A stretch of DNA of 64,000 bases from Chionoecetes opilio (Eukaryota > Arthropoda > Malacostraca > Decapoda > Majidae). Shown here piece by piece: positions 54,101 to 64,000 of the stretch. The stretch's first letter is position 1. Each line of letters begins with the position of its first letter. Both the position numbers and the translations under genes were made by a program. Location of the stretch: positions 200,127 through 264,126 of the forward strand of contig JACEEZ010018480.1 of NCBI GenBank assembly GCA_016584305.1, given 5' to 3'. The notes under the pieces were generated by a model. That model ran no database searches. It saw nothing but the letters and a program-made list of their open reading frames with translations, and was not told where the DNA came from.

Positions 54101-57100
54101 GGTAGTTCCTGTGGCTGGGAACACACACACTCAGTGTTCCAAAATATGAGGCATTATATGATTTAGGATTGTGAGGTGAATATATTGATGCAGTTTTATT
54201 TCATGTTGATTTGTTTGATTTTGCAGGATTTTCAAGGCTGTGTATAGTGTGTAAATAATAAATGATGTTTTAACTGAATTTCCTGGTTTTCAGATTTCAG
54301 ATGAAGTGTAAAGGGAGGAACTTTTCTTCACTTGCTTACATCTTAATTTGTTATTATTACTATTTTATTATTATTATTATTTTTATTACTGTTATTATTA
54401 TTATCTTTATCATTATTATCATCATTATTGATTTTGTTATCTTATCTATATTATCAATATTTTCTACTGTTATTGTAATTATTATTTCTATATTTATTTC
54501 TTGATTATTCTCATTCATAAGGCCTTCATCACACATGACGGAGGGCACAAAAACACAGGGCAGTGGAGGTACTCTTCTGCACTGCATTTTTTGTGTAGAA
54601 AGAACCACTAACCACAGGAACCAGGAACCACAGGGCCGTCTAACCTCATAAGATAGTATGGGAAAATCTGACGTTAAATAGAAAGAAGAAGAACATTATT
54701 GTATAGATGTCTCCAGGCCATCTTTGTTTTTCTCACAGCACTGCTTTGCAATTTGGACTTTTGAGCAGTGAATCTCTTGACTTGCAATAATCAGGCTTAT
54801 GGACCCCTCCGAATCACTGACAGAACCTTTCACAATTATATGTACTGAAAAGAGTAAAAGCAGGGAATATGTGTACTGTAAGTGGTGGCCGTGCAAGGAA
54901 GGAGGGCTGCCAATTGTATCCCAGCTACGGCACAGTGCAGTACATATGAACATCCTTATTTACCATTACTGCTGTGGTTTTATGTTTTGTTGATGGATAA
55001 TTTATTGCTGTGGTTTTATGTTTTGTTGATGGATAATTTACTGCCGTGGTTTTATGTTTTGTTGATGGATAATTTACTGCCGTGGTTTTATGTTTTGTTG
55101 ATGGATAATTTACTGCCGTGGTTTTATGTATTGTTGATGGATAATTTACTGCTGTGGTTTTATGTTTTGTTGATGGATAATTTACTGCCGTGGTTTTATG
55201 TATTGTTGATGGATAATTTACTGCCGTGGTTTTATGTTTTGTTGATGGATATTTTAATGTAGAGTAACACTGATGAAGAGATCTTTCCATTTCTTTCCAG
55301 TACCGAGGGAAGACAGACTGGCAAAATGGCACATACGCGGGCGGCATCACTGGCGGGATCCTGGGGTTGCGAGGTTAGTGTTTTTGTAGTCCAGGACTGA
55401 CTTGTTTTCTTAGTCAACTGGTGGGTGGGTAGTGATCTTATCATAAACAAATATTTTATATGGTTTAAATTGACTGTGCTGGTTATGATTTGTAAAGTAG
55501 AGGGATTGGAATATCATGAAACAGGAGACTGGATGCTAAACGTTGGGTTGTGTGAAAGAGTCAATAACAGGATTGGAGGATACAGTTGTGGCTAAAGTAA
55601 GCAAATAAAATTTATTGTAAAATACACTTGGGTCCCCATATACAAACGGTTCGCTATACAAACAAATTGAATCACTCAAAAACATTTTTCTGAAGAAAAT
55701 TAGATTCGTATAGCGAGCTGAGATTCGAGCAGACTATTCAGCGCATTCAGGTAAGTGGCTGTAATATAACTTTTCATATCATATTCAGCTACAAAAATAA
55801 CCATGGACCATGTAATTCACATAACGACCAATGGGCCCCAGACATAACTATGTCACGGTTTGTTTACCGCGGTGCATTGTGGGGATAAGTCGGGGTCGCC
55901 GCGGGTGACCTACGTAGGGAAGACTACGATGATGAAAGAATTTAGAGTTGTTTAGTGTGAAATTGATATTCCAGCTGCTATATTACCGTGCTCTGTCCTC
56001 GCTAACAACACTAGAGAAGACCTGAGATGATGGCTGATGTGCAGAGGCTTCTCAACCAAGAAAACAGTCACAGCAGAGCCTTGTCAAGAGGTAAGCAAGT
56101 GGTAGGGACACCCTTACCACTTGCTTACCTTTTGACGAGGTTCTGCTGTGACTCTGTTTTCCTGTTTTAGAAGCCTCTGCACATCAGTCATCATCTCAAT
56201 CAGGTCTTCTCTAGTCTTGTCAGCGAGAACAGAGCACGGTAATAGGCTAATAGCACCTGGAATATAAATTTCGCGCAAAACAGCTCTAAATTCTTCCATC
56301 GTCGTAGTCTCCTCTTTGTAGGATGTACAATTGTACATATTCATGGTTATGATAGTATTTATGTTCATTCCTTATTAATTGAGTTCCTTTTGCTGTCTTT
56401 CCTCAGAATAAGTAGTAAGGTATACATCATAGTTTAAGTGTTACTTGACAGTTGGTTATGCAACTTGTTTATGGCTGGAGTATTCAGATAACTGAAAGCA
56501 AAAATTGGTGATGTTTGTGTAGAGATAAGTATAGATAATACAAAATGGAAGCTCAATACTATAGTGTTTGCAGATGACACTGTAGAATACTACTAGCAGA
56601 GTTAAAAATGTTTTCAAAAATTGGTAAATTAATTCAGTACTGTTTGTGTGAGGAGGAAACTGAAAGTTAATGTGGCTAAAAGTAAAGTGCTAGTATTTCG
56701 GATGAAACCAAAGAGTGAAGTTATTGAGTTTGAAGATCGAAGATAGAATGAGAATTGAGAGCCAGAAGCAATGTAAAATAATGATAAATGGACAGTTAAT
56801 GGCTCTATCATGTGCAAGTATGGAGGCACGGAAGGGGAGATAAGAGAGAGAGCCCTGCCTACAAGGAAGGAAAGTAGTGGGATCCTAGGGGCACGTGATG
56901 AGGGGACAGTGAGTAATGGAAGGCACTTAGGGATAACATAATAGTTCCCACAGTAACATATGCAAGGGAGACCTGGACGTGGAATATATGTCAGGCCTAA
57001 TTTAGGTTCAAGCAGTTGAAATGACTTACTTGAGGGGTGTCTGTGATGGAGTCCGCAGATTGTCATTTCTTATCAACTTTATCCAATTTATCTTTCTATT

Positions 57101-58069
57101 CTTCACTTTTAAAAGTTGGTACAATCGTAAAGAAGGAGTTCGTCTACTTATTGCAACACAATATGGAACACAACAGTTTGCAGGAGGTATATTTAAGGAC
57201 ACAGTGTTGTCTTTCTTCACTGGATAGCGCCCGCCCGCTCTGCCTCATGACCCCGACTTATCCCACAATGCACGCGGTAAACAAACTGTGACGTAGTTAT
57301 GGGTTGGGTCCATTCTGGTTAACGAACGGGGCTCACGTATGGGTTATGTTGGAATATTGGGATCCCAGTGTACTTATGGTATATTGGGATCCCAGTGTAC
57401 TTATGGTATATTGGGATCCCAGTGTACTTATGGTATATTGGGATCCCAGTGTACTTATGGTATATTGGGATCCCAGTGTACTTATGGTATATTGGGATCC
57501 CAGTGTACTTATGGTATATTGGGATCCCAGTGTACTTATGGTATATTTTCACATCTTGTTTGAGATGAAAGTGAGACCACAGAGCAGAGATCCTTTGATA
57601 GACGTCATGCATAACTTTTGGACATTTAAAAAACTATTATATTTGAGTGCATTATCTCAAATTTGAACAAAAGTTATTTGAAAGAATGTTTTAAAACTAT
57701 GCTTAAAAACTTACCATTAACTTGCCTCATAGAATCAAAATAATGAGAAAGGAAAGGCTATTTACTCAGTCTGTGAGAGGATAATTGTGTGGGTCTGCGT
57801 GTTCATAAAGATACAGCAATCATTTTGGGTTACTCAATCTTAAGAATATTAAATATATAAACAATTTTGTTGAATAAACATAGTACTGTACTAAGGATAA
57901 TACTACGATTAAGAGTGCTTTTTAGAGCGTATAGTGCTAAGAATAATTTGTTGAGGAATACATGTTCAAAGTACGTTTCTTGTTTTCAGCTGGCGTCAAG
58001 GCTGGGGTAGTTGGAGCGTTTGGGTTTGCTGTGTTCTCATTTGCGATTGACTACTATATGAGACACTGA
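48600..58069 (+). CDS. TIMM22: Mitochondrial import translocase subunit TIM22 (5 exons)
   Basis: Channel-forming core of the TIM22 complex in the mitochondrial inner membrane, which inserts carrier proteins and other multi-pass proteins. Exons: 48600-48825, 51193-51284, 53159-53254, 55301-55373 and 57990-58069. All are GT-AG with matching phases, giving 188 codons plus TGA, near the usual ~190. The protein has an acidic N-terminus, then [20 protein letters not shown] (63-82) with the first membrane span, [22 protein letters not shown] (117-138), YRGKTDW, and the glycine-zipper spans [14 protein letters not shown] and [18 protein letters not shown]65 and C134 correspond to the conserved intramolecular disulfide pair of TIM22. 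The start has context gccATGG and the first residues MAS are in keeping with the family. Introns hold a pogo/Tigger-like element, a hAT-like element and two minisatellites. Confidence 0.95.
48995..49245 (-). repeat. Dispersed repeat shared with 32330-32575
   Basis: Complementary copy: gatcagtggttttaagtatc, then aggagagtattggtcaatag. It lies in TIMM22 intron 1. Confidence 0.75.
49490..49750 (+). repeat. ~33-bp minisatellite rich in TTAGG
   Basis: About eight units of ggttaggttagtaactttta plus ggggttatagtga. Each contains two or three TTAGG-like words; some units are shortened. TIMM22 intron 1. Confidence 0.88.
50583..50735 (+). repeat. (ACC)n/(GCC)n trinucleotide tract
   Basis: About 150 bp of ccacca with att interruptions, ending in ccgccg runs. 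Pro-rich and Gly/Val-rich frames are artefacts. TIMM22 intron 1. Confidence 0.95.
51061..51111 (+). repeat. (GT)n microsatellite
   Basis: Pure GT tract of 51 bp, about 80 bp before TIMM22 exon 2. Confidence 0.95.
51322..52877. mobile_element. pogo/Tigger-like DNA transposon remnant
   Basis: CAGGGAGGTCCCGTTATACGAGC at the left pairs with the complement of gctcgtatcttcgggacctccctg at the right (imperfect ~24-bp ends). TA flanks both sides (51320-51321 and 52878-52879), consistent with Tc1/mariner-type insertion; CAGG-type ends fit the pogo/Tigger branch. Repeated tatacgag motifs lie inside both ends, and a ~75-bp poly-T-rich patch is at 52680-52755. No transposase frame survives. TIMM22 intron 2. 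Confidence 0.82.
53303..53774. mobile_element. hAT-like miniature element
   Basis: Starts CAGTGTTTCTTAACC, a common hAT terminus, and ends …CCCCACCGCTG. It is flanked by ctttagag (53295-53302) and ctttagac (53775-53782), an 8-bp duplication with one mismatch. No transposase. TIMM22 intron 3. Confidence 0.75.
54047..54113 (+). repeat. Dispersed (CATAAGAA)n-tailed repeat, copy 5
   Basis: cataagaacataaaacaata then aggaagctacaagatgccg and agacctacgcttggtagttc: same family. TIMM22 intron 3. Confidence 0.7.
54340..54505 (+). repeat. (ATT)n-rich low-complexity tract
   Basis: Imperfect att/tta repeats giving Ile-rich frames on both strands; non-coding. Confidence 0.85.
54969..55257 (+). repeat. 36-bp minisatellite, 8 units
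   Basis: Unit ctgccgtggttttatgtttt plus gttgatggataattta, eight nearly identical copies differing at ctgccg/ctgctg and tttt/tatt. Because 36 is divisible by three and the unit has open frames, both strands appear to encode 12-residue repeats. It ends 43 bp before TIMM22 exon 4 and is intronic. Confidence 0.93.
55820..57310. mobile_element. Degraded DNA element with inverted ends and an internal hairpin
   Basis: cataactatgtcacggtttg at 55849 pairs with the complement of caaactgtgacgtagttatg at 57282-57301; both extend through gcattgtggg. Inside, 55925-56100 and 56112-56316 form an inverted repeat centred near 56107 (agaggcttctcaaccaagaa mirrored in ttctaaaacaggaaaac-type sequence). A minus-strand frame from about 56316 ([20 protein letters not shown]) may be a transposon protein relic, but I do not recognise it. 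TIMM22 intron 4. Confidence 0.6.
57352..57546 (+). repeat. 27-bp minisatellite, ~7 units
   Basis: Unit ggatcccagtgtacttatgg plus tatattg, essentially identical copies. Divisible by three, so it is open in several frames on both strands; not coding. TIMM22 intron 4. Confidence 0.94.
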
Positions 58070-59849
58070 GTAACTTTAATGCTTAGTCTAAGGATCTCAG
58101 TTTTTGTGAGATTGTATGATTTGTGTGAATGCAGAGATGTGATGAGCCTGTATGTTTTGAGGGTTTCCATGTTGTATAGTATATAATCCCTCTGAAATGC
58201 AGGTTACAAGATTTACAGATATTTGTATGAATCAGGTATGTTTCGTTTGAATGATTTGTGTTTGAAATAGACTGTGCTGAAGTGTAGTAGGATGTGGTGT
58301 TTGGACAGAGCAAGTAGAGGCCACACCATGAAGTGTTTAATGTAGAATGAGAGACAGTCAATGATATTTCTCTCAATGGACAAGGGTCTCAATATTTTCT
58401 TGAGGTTTACATTAGTCCACAGAATTTGGTATCATGACATGTTTCAATTTCGGAAAAGTTTTTAGAAAAAGCTTGAAATTATGCATTCTTTACCTTCAGT
58501 GGCTATTTAGTCAGAAGAGTATTCATAATATGTTGTGGAAACTGTACATATGTATGCATGCAGTGTTGGTGGACATGAAAAGACAGTTACACTATGAATA
58601 ATATTTTGTACATACCACAATAGAGTAAATATGCTTCATTTCACGTTATCCTTTGTCTATTGGTTGAAGATATGTTAAGTAATATAAGTATTTACCTAGT
58701 TTACTTAGCTTTGGCATACAGGGCTTGAGCCATACTCGTGTGCTCCTGTCTCTGTATCTATATTTATCTGATTATCTTGAAACTTATGCACTGCCTTTTT
58801 CACCTTTCTAGTCCATTCCAAGAGCATCCTTATGGAGAAAAGGTGTACTTCTTTGTGGTATTTCTTCTTTCAGCATCTTTCTTTTCTCAATATTTGCGTG
58901 TGTCCTCTCAAATATCCTGTCTCTTTTTCATCCTCTAATAATAAGTCTCTTCTGACAACATCCTCAGTTATTTGTTGATATGTGGGCTGACTTCTTGATT
59001 TCTCAGGATTTAGATTACTGCTGGAACAAAACTTATTGGAAACTCTCAAATCACATTGTATTTGAACATTCAAAGAGTCCAGGCAATGGGAATTTATATG
59101 TGATGATATGCAACACACACTTACACACACTCATGAACAAACACATTATGTATACCATATTTTTTTAATCGAAATTTTTCCCTGATTTGTTTCTTTTGAA
59201 TGTACAAACAGCATACAGAAGTTTTTTTTCTTCTTTTTCTTCAATTAACAGTTCCATCAAACTTATACATGATTTTAAAGGCAACAAAAGCTTCTTAACT
59301 TGTGCCTCATGGGAAAAAAATACCTAAGTTGTACCACGGAGAATCGGCCACTTTAGGCAATTTCTTTTATTTGAAATCACCGCACTCGAATCACAGATAT
59401 AACATAAAAAGCCGCATGCTATCACTTCCCATGCTTATTCAGTGCTCCACATAGGTAGGAAGAGTGTCTAGAACCATATCCATAGGGGGGGAGGGGGTTG
59501 TTAGATAGCCAGGGGGTCGTGTAGGTCATTCTCTTCATCATCTGTTTCCTTGTCATAGTCCAAGGGTGGAAGGTGTGGCATTGGAGGGGCACAGTGGGTA
59601 GAAAAGTGTGCACATAAACAAAGATGGTACAAGCTCCTGCAACTCCTCACGACCTGACACTCATGTCATTATCGTCGGTACTGTCAGACTCTTCAACCCT
59701 TCGTGCAGCCATGGAAAGGTTTTGAATGTCCTTGGTAGGGCGTTAGGATGACCAGACATTATTCAGTCACGGCTCAAAAGGCTAAATGACCTTGCAACAT
59801 TTTGGGGTCTGCATAATGTGACCAGATTTTTGAAAGCTAAAAGTGGGAC

Positions 59850-59851
<2 letters not shown>
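58070..59851. other. TIMM22 3' flank
   Basis: Unique AT-rich sequence. It holds the TIMM22 3' UTR but no obvious AATAAA close to the stop. No further gene recognised. Confidence 0.4.
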
Positions 59852-59914
<63 letters not shown>

Positions 59915-59925
59915 GTACTAACATA

Positions 59926-59960
<35 letters not shown>
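59852..59960. repeat. (TA)n microsatellite, interrupted
   Basis: Two TA tracts separated by a short aca-containing interruption. YIYI frames are artefacts. Confidence 0.95.
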
Positions 59961-59964
<4 letters not shown>

Positions 59965-60160
59965 GTTCTTAAAAAAAGAGATTACAAATTTACCAGTGTG
60001 TTGTGATATATATCACAACAACCATGTGTATCTGATATCACTTAAATTTTTCAAGCGTACATACTGGCTTGATGTAGTTTTTCTAATGATGGATATTCAG
60101 CTGCAAACGCCATTGAATGTGCACTTTCTCTTTGACACGTGATCAAAAGTTTGAGCTGTC

Positions 60161-62152
60161 TATACCTTTTCACTCAAATTAAAAACAACTGAACTTCAAA
60201 TTAAAATAACTCTACTTCAAAATTAAAATAATTATTCAAATTAAAAGAAGAACTGCATCTATTATTTTTGAAATATTAATTGCTGTTATTTGAATTGCTT
60301 TTCTAATTTGAGAGGGAAAAGGTGAATTATGAAAAACCCTGAAAAATAAAATTCTTCTCTCAAACTTTCTTATCTTACCAGAGTGCTGCAGCAAAGGAAG
60401 AGAGGGAAAACATATTTATGAAAAGATTACTTTTTTACATTTTTACAAGCAGACTAACATAGATTAGCAACAAGGACTGAAGTAATAAGCTTTTCCGTGT
60501 ATGTTTACACACTTACTGAGTCTTACAAAAGAAACAAAAGTTACTTTTGGCACTACACATTTTTGGACTCAAATTTTTGGCACAACAATTTGGCACCAAA
60601 GGACACCTGGGGTACTACTATACGCCCGGCTGTCACTCCTCCTCACCGACTGTAGCTATAAAAGCAAAACACAAAATTTGAGTGCCAAAATGTTGATGCC
60701 AAAAGCACAAAAATCTAGTGCCCATTTTTTTTTTTGCCAAACATTTTTGAGTGCCAAAAAGTTGAGTACCACAAAAAATGATATGCCAAAAAAAAATTGA
60801 GTGCCAATTCCAACATTTTTTGAGTGCAAAAAATGTAATGAGTCCAACATATTTTTGGAGTGCCAAACATTTTTGAGTGTGAGTGCCAAAAGTATGTGCC
60901 AAATATTTTTGAGTGCCAAAAAATTTCAAGTGGCCAATTTTTTTTAGTTCCAAAAGTTTTTGAGTGCCAAATAATTTTGAGTGCCAAACAATTTGAGTGC
61001 CAAAAACTTTGATTGCCAAAAAATTTAGTGCCGAAAATTTTTGAGTGCCAAAAATTTTAGTGCCAAATTTTTTTGAATGCCAAAACATTTTGAGTGCCAA
61101 AAATGTAACTTGTTTTCTTTTGTATAACTACAGTATGTGTACTAACATAAGCGGAATAGCTATACGTTACTTCATCCTGTGTTGCTTTATCTATGTAGTA
61201 TGCTGTGTAAAAATATTTAAAAGAATGGTAGCTATATCTTTTCATAAATAATTTTTTCCCTCTTCCCTTTGCTGGCAGCACTCTGGTAAAGATAAGAAAA
61301 AGTATGCAGGAAGAAATATGTTACTTTTCTGGGGGTTTTCATAATACACCTTTTCACTCTCAAATTAGAACAACAGAACTTCAAAATAAAACAAAGAATT
61401 TCAAAATATAATAGATTAATTTTTTCTTTTAATTTGAAATTCAATTATTGTAATTTGAAATTCAATTATTTTAATTTGAAGTTCAGTTGTTTTAATTTGA
61501 ACTTCAGTTGTTTTAATTTGAGATTCACTTGTTTTAATTTGAAGTTCAGTTGTTTTAATTTGAAGTTCAGTTTTAATTTGAAGTTTAGTTTTTTAATTTG
61601 AAGTTTAGTTGTTTTAATTTGAAGTTTAGTTTTTTAATTTGAAGTTCAGTTGTTTTAATTTGAAGTTCAGTTGTTTTAATTTGAAGTTTAGTTTTTTAAT
61701 TTGAAGTTCAGTTGTTTTAATTTGAAGTTCAGTTGTTTTAATTTGAAGTTCAGTTGTTTTAATTTGAAGTTCAGTTGTATTAATTTGAAGTTCAGTTTTA
61801 ATTTGAAGTTCAGTTGTTTTAATTTGAAGTTCAGTTGTTTTAATTTGAAGTTCAGTTGTTTTAATTTGAAGTTCAGTTGTATTAATTTGAAGTTCAGTTG
61901 TTTTAATTTGAAGTTCAGTTTTAATTTGAAGTTCAGTTGTATTAATTTGAAGTTTATTTGTTTTAATTTGAAGTTCAGTTGTTTAATTTGAAGTTCAGTT
62001 GTATTAATTTGAAGTTCAGTTGTTTTAATTTGAAGTTCAGTTGTATTAATTTGAAGTTCAGTTGTATTAATTTGAAGTTCAGTTGTATTAATTTGAAGTT
62101 CAGTTGTATTAATTTGAAGTTCAGTTGTATTAATTTGAGTGAAAAGGTGTAG
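60161..62152. mobile_element. Foldback element with tandem-repeat arms (copy 2)
   Basis: Ends ataccttttcactcaaatt (60162) and gagtgaaaaggtgt (62138-62150) are inverted. The layers match the 29-32 kb copy. A short aacttcaaattaaaat array is on the left, with 700 bp of ~18-bp aatttgaagttcagttgttt units on the right (61430-62140). A conserved layer around agtgctgc.agcaaaggaag is present on both arms (60370 and 61260). In the middle is a ttgagtgccaaaaattt array (60545-61100). The two arms are very unequal in repeat number. The inner and outer repeats produce LNFKLKQ-type frames that are not genes. Confidence 0.85.
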
Positions 62153-64000
62153 TCTATGCCTACACTCAGACTCAGAGAGAGTGACGGTGACACATTGGCA
62201 GCGCCTCATACAAATAATTATAATCAAACACGTACAGGCCAGGTCAGGCAGTGGCCAGTGGTGGACGGTGACTATAGGTGAGAGACGTCTCAAACAAATT
62301 CCGAAACTGTATTAAATGACTTAAGGGTAAGGCACGAGTACACCATAAAGTTACCAGCTGTTGAAATAGTAATGATGAATAAGATATCAGTATTTCATTA
62401 AAAGTGGGACAATTTAGTAGCACGAAAAATCGGGACACACGTAGAAAAAGCGGGACTCACTGGTGTACGGTGATAGGTCTGCATAGGGGGGAAGGGAGGT
62501 GAGTTGCCACCCCACACCTATACACATAACTGGTGTGAATATAGTTACCATTATTAGCTTTGTGTTGGGTGGAAACTCTCTCACAGCTATGTGACTGCTG
62601 CTGAGACTGTGCGTTACATTACTTACTATACGATATTAATGGGGTTGTGTGACGGTTAATGGGTGTAATGGTTAAATGAGTCAGTGCAATTGATAGCATT
62701 TTTGGTTAGGTTTTTAGTATGTTTCATCTTAGTTCATTTTTAAGATATTTCAACTCAGTCACGCTACCGTAGATAATAGACAAGTCGCCACCTGCAGTGA
62801 TGTCGCCAGGCGCCATATATTACGAATTATAGCATTACTACTGATTTTTATGTGCCACTGAAGATAATACACAGTAGTTTATATCATGACTGTATAATCT
62901 ACTCTGTTTCAGCGTTGTTTTATGCTTTGTAGCTGCAAGTATAGACGGTTTCAAATTTCGCTACGCATTTTGTTTTCGGGCGACGACGACAGGGGTACGA
63001 CACTCAGTAAATAAACACTAGATGGCGACTCTACTGTTGGTAGCCACTTTGTAGATATTTTTGTAATTTGTTCATTTATAGCCATACTATGACACAGATG
63101 AAGACACAAAATGACACAGATTCTCCAGATAGCCCCTTCTAACTTTCCTGAAATCATGGATGTAGAAATGTAAGTATTAACGCCACCACACGTCTGTAAA
63201 CAGAAAAAAAGTTGTCCTGGCGACTTAACTGTTATCTACGGTAGGCAGTAATTACTTGATTAGATATTCAACCACGGCCATTTTTTTTTTCTGTATGAGT
63301 AATTATATTTGAATTGTATGGCATCATTATAGTAGGTGGAACATTATGATAGTATTTACAAATCCATGTTGATTGTAGGAAGTAGGGAGTTATCGTGTAT
63401 GCGGGCGGCTTACGTGGAAGTAGCTGTAATGCGACCGTAGAGTTTATCACATGCATTTTACGGCCTCACCAGACGCAGCAATTTATAGATACATTTAGAA
63501 GTTAAAAAAATGCGTCGTATACCCCGAAGAAAATGGGACTAAAAGCAGCCACCTCTATCAGCCTTGATTTTCAGCAGAGGGATATAATAAGTTAGAATCA
63601 TGCTGAAAATAAGGCTTTAGAGCAGTCAGTGATTCCCAACTTTTTCTGGCTCGAAGCACCCTTATTAGAAAACTTAGTTTGTCGGTATTTTGTTTTCAAC
63701 CCCTTTCGGCCCAGAACGTAATTTGCATTGTTATATGGCTACCATAAGACTTAATGAATGTAAGCAATATTCTATAGGTATGTCCTGTTTAGTATCCTTG
63801 TCTACTAGCTAATTTGGTATATAAAGTTACTTTTCGTAATTTTATGGCTAACAGACGCGTTTATATACCAAAGGAAAGATATGAGCGCGCGTGAATAGGT
63901 CAAATCAAACGTCAATGTGACAAAAATGTGTTCCTGATGATTTGAAACTGGAAAAAAACTCATCTTTACTCAGATGTTGCTTTTATCAACATAAAATTGA
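62153..64000. other. Right edge of the window, one small TIR element, no gene seen
   Basis: Mostly unique AT-rich sequence. Near 63620 gctttagagcagtcagtgat followed by tcccaac resembles a hAT left terminus, but its right end would be beyond the window. Confidence 0.4.
62764..63244. mobile_element. 481-bp TIR element (MITE)
   Basis: ctaccgtagataatagacaa followed by gtcgcca at the left is mirrored by tggcgacttaactgttatct plus acggtag at the right (ends about 27 bp with three mismatches). No coding capacity. Superfamily and target duplication not determined. Confidence 0.72.

Noticed and set aside
54882..55350. [12 protein letters not shown] repeat protein, both strands
   Set aside because: 36-bp intronic minisatellite; openness follows from a period divisible by three.
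61688..62293. 201-residue LNFKLKQ/INTTELQ repeat protein on the minus strand
   Set aside because: It is the ~18-bp array of the foldback arm read through; the frame shifts with each indel and has no conserved domain.
59808..62488. 10-bp direct repeat ggtctgcata flanking the 60-62 kb element as a target duplication
   Set aside because: It lies hundreds of bases outside the inverted ends of the foldback element and no matching outer terminal repeats were found.

Overview
This is a stretch of animal nuclear DNA, most likely from an arthropod and plausibly a decapod crustacean. All four recognisable genes are split by GT-AG introns. One gene encodes an ionotropic (IR-type) chemoreceptor, a protostome family. 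Short arrays of the arthropod telomere motif TTAGG/CCTAA occur inside a transposon. Dinucleotide microsatellites, tRNA-derived SINEs and miniature DNA transposons are extremely dense. The species is an inference; I cannot name it from the sequence. Layout: 0-6 kb is an array of long-hairpin (foldback) DNA elements. NUBP1 (+, exons between 7717 and 21599) encodes a cytosolic iron-sulfur scaffold ATPase; a 57-bp first exon at 7717-7773 is separated from exon 2 by an 8.8-kb intron filled with nested transposons (hairpin element at 8.3 kb, composite element at 9.6-15.7 kb). NUDT13 (-, 33116 to 24438) encodes a mitochondrial NAD(P)H pyrophosphatase. It is convergent with NUBP1, has a 6-kb first intron holding a piggyBac-type element, a duplicated segment and a foldback element, and carries an apparent 1-base deletion in its zinc-ribbon exon. 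A 5.2-kb G-rich minisatellite starts about 370 bp upstream of the NUDT13 start codon and looks badly assembled. An ionotropic receptor gene (-, 47232 to 39738) is reconstructed as ten phase-consistent exons, lacking only the start codon. TIMM22 (+, 48600-58069, five exons), encoding the core of the mitochondrial carrier-protein translocase, is divergent from the receptor gene; its introns hold a pogo/Tigger-like element, a hAT-like element and two in-register minisatellites. The 60-62 kb region holds a second copy of the foldback element seen at 29-32 kb. The genes are not a functional cluster. Three of four serve general cell biology (cytosolic Fe-S assembly, mitochondrial NADH turnover, mitochondrial import) and one is a probable chemoreceptor. 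I see no bacterial-type system, CRISPR array, rRNA gene or intact transposase. The most unusual content is structural: a family of ~880-bp near-perfect hairpin elements ending in TGACGTCA-containing termini and inserted end to end; a nested palindrome in A-B-A'-B' order; foldback elements whose arms are built from short tandem repeats; and receptor splice sites abutting (CT)n/(GA)n microsatellites. Exon boundaries were deduced by hand from splice consensus, reading frame and family conservation, with phases summing correctly in every gene except at the one frameshift noted.
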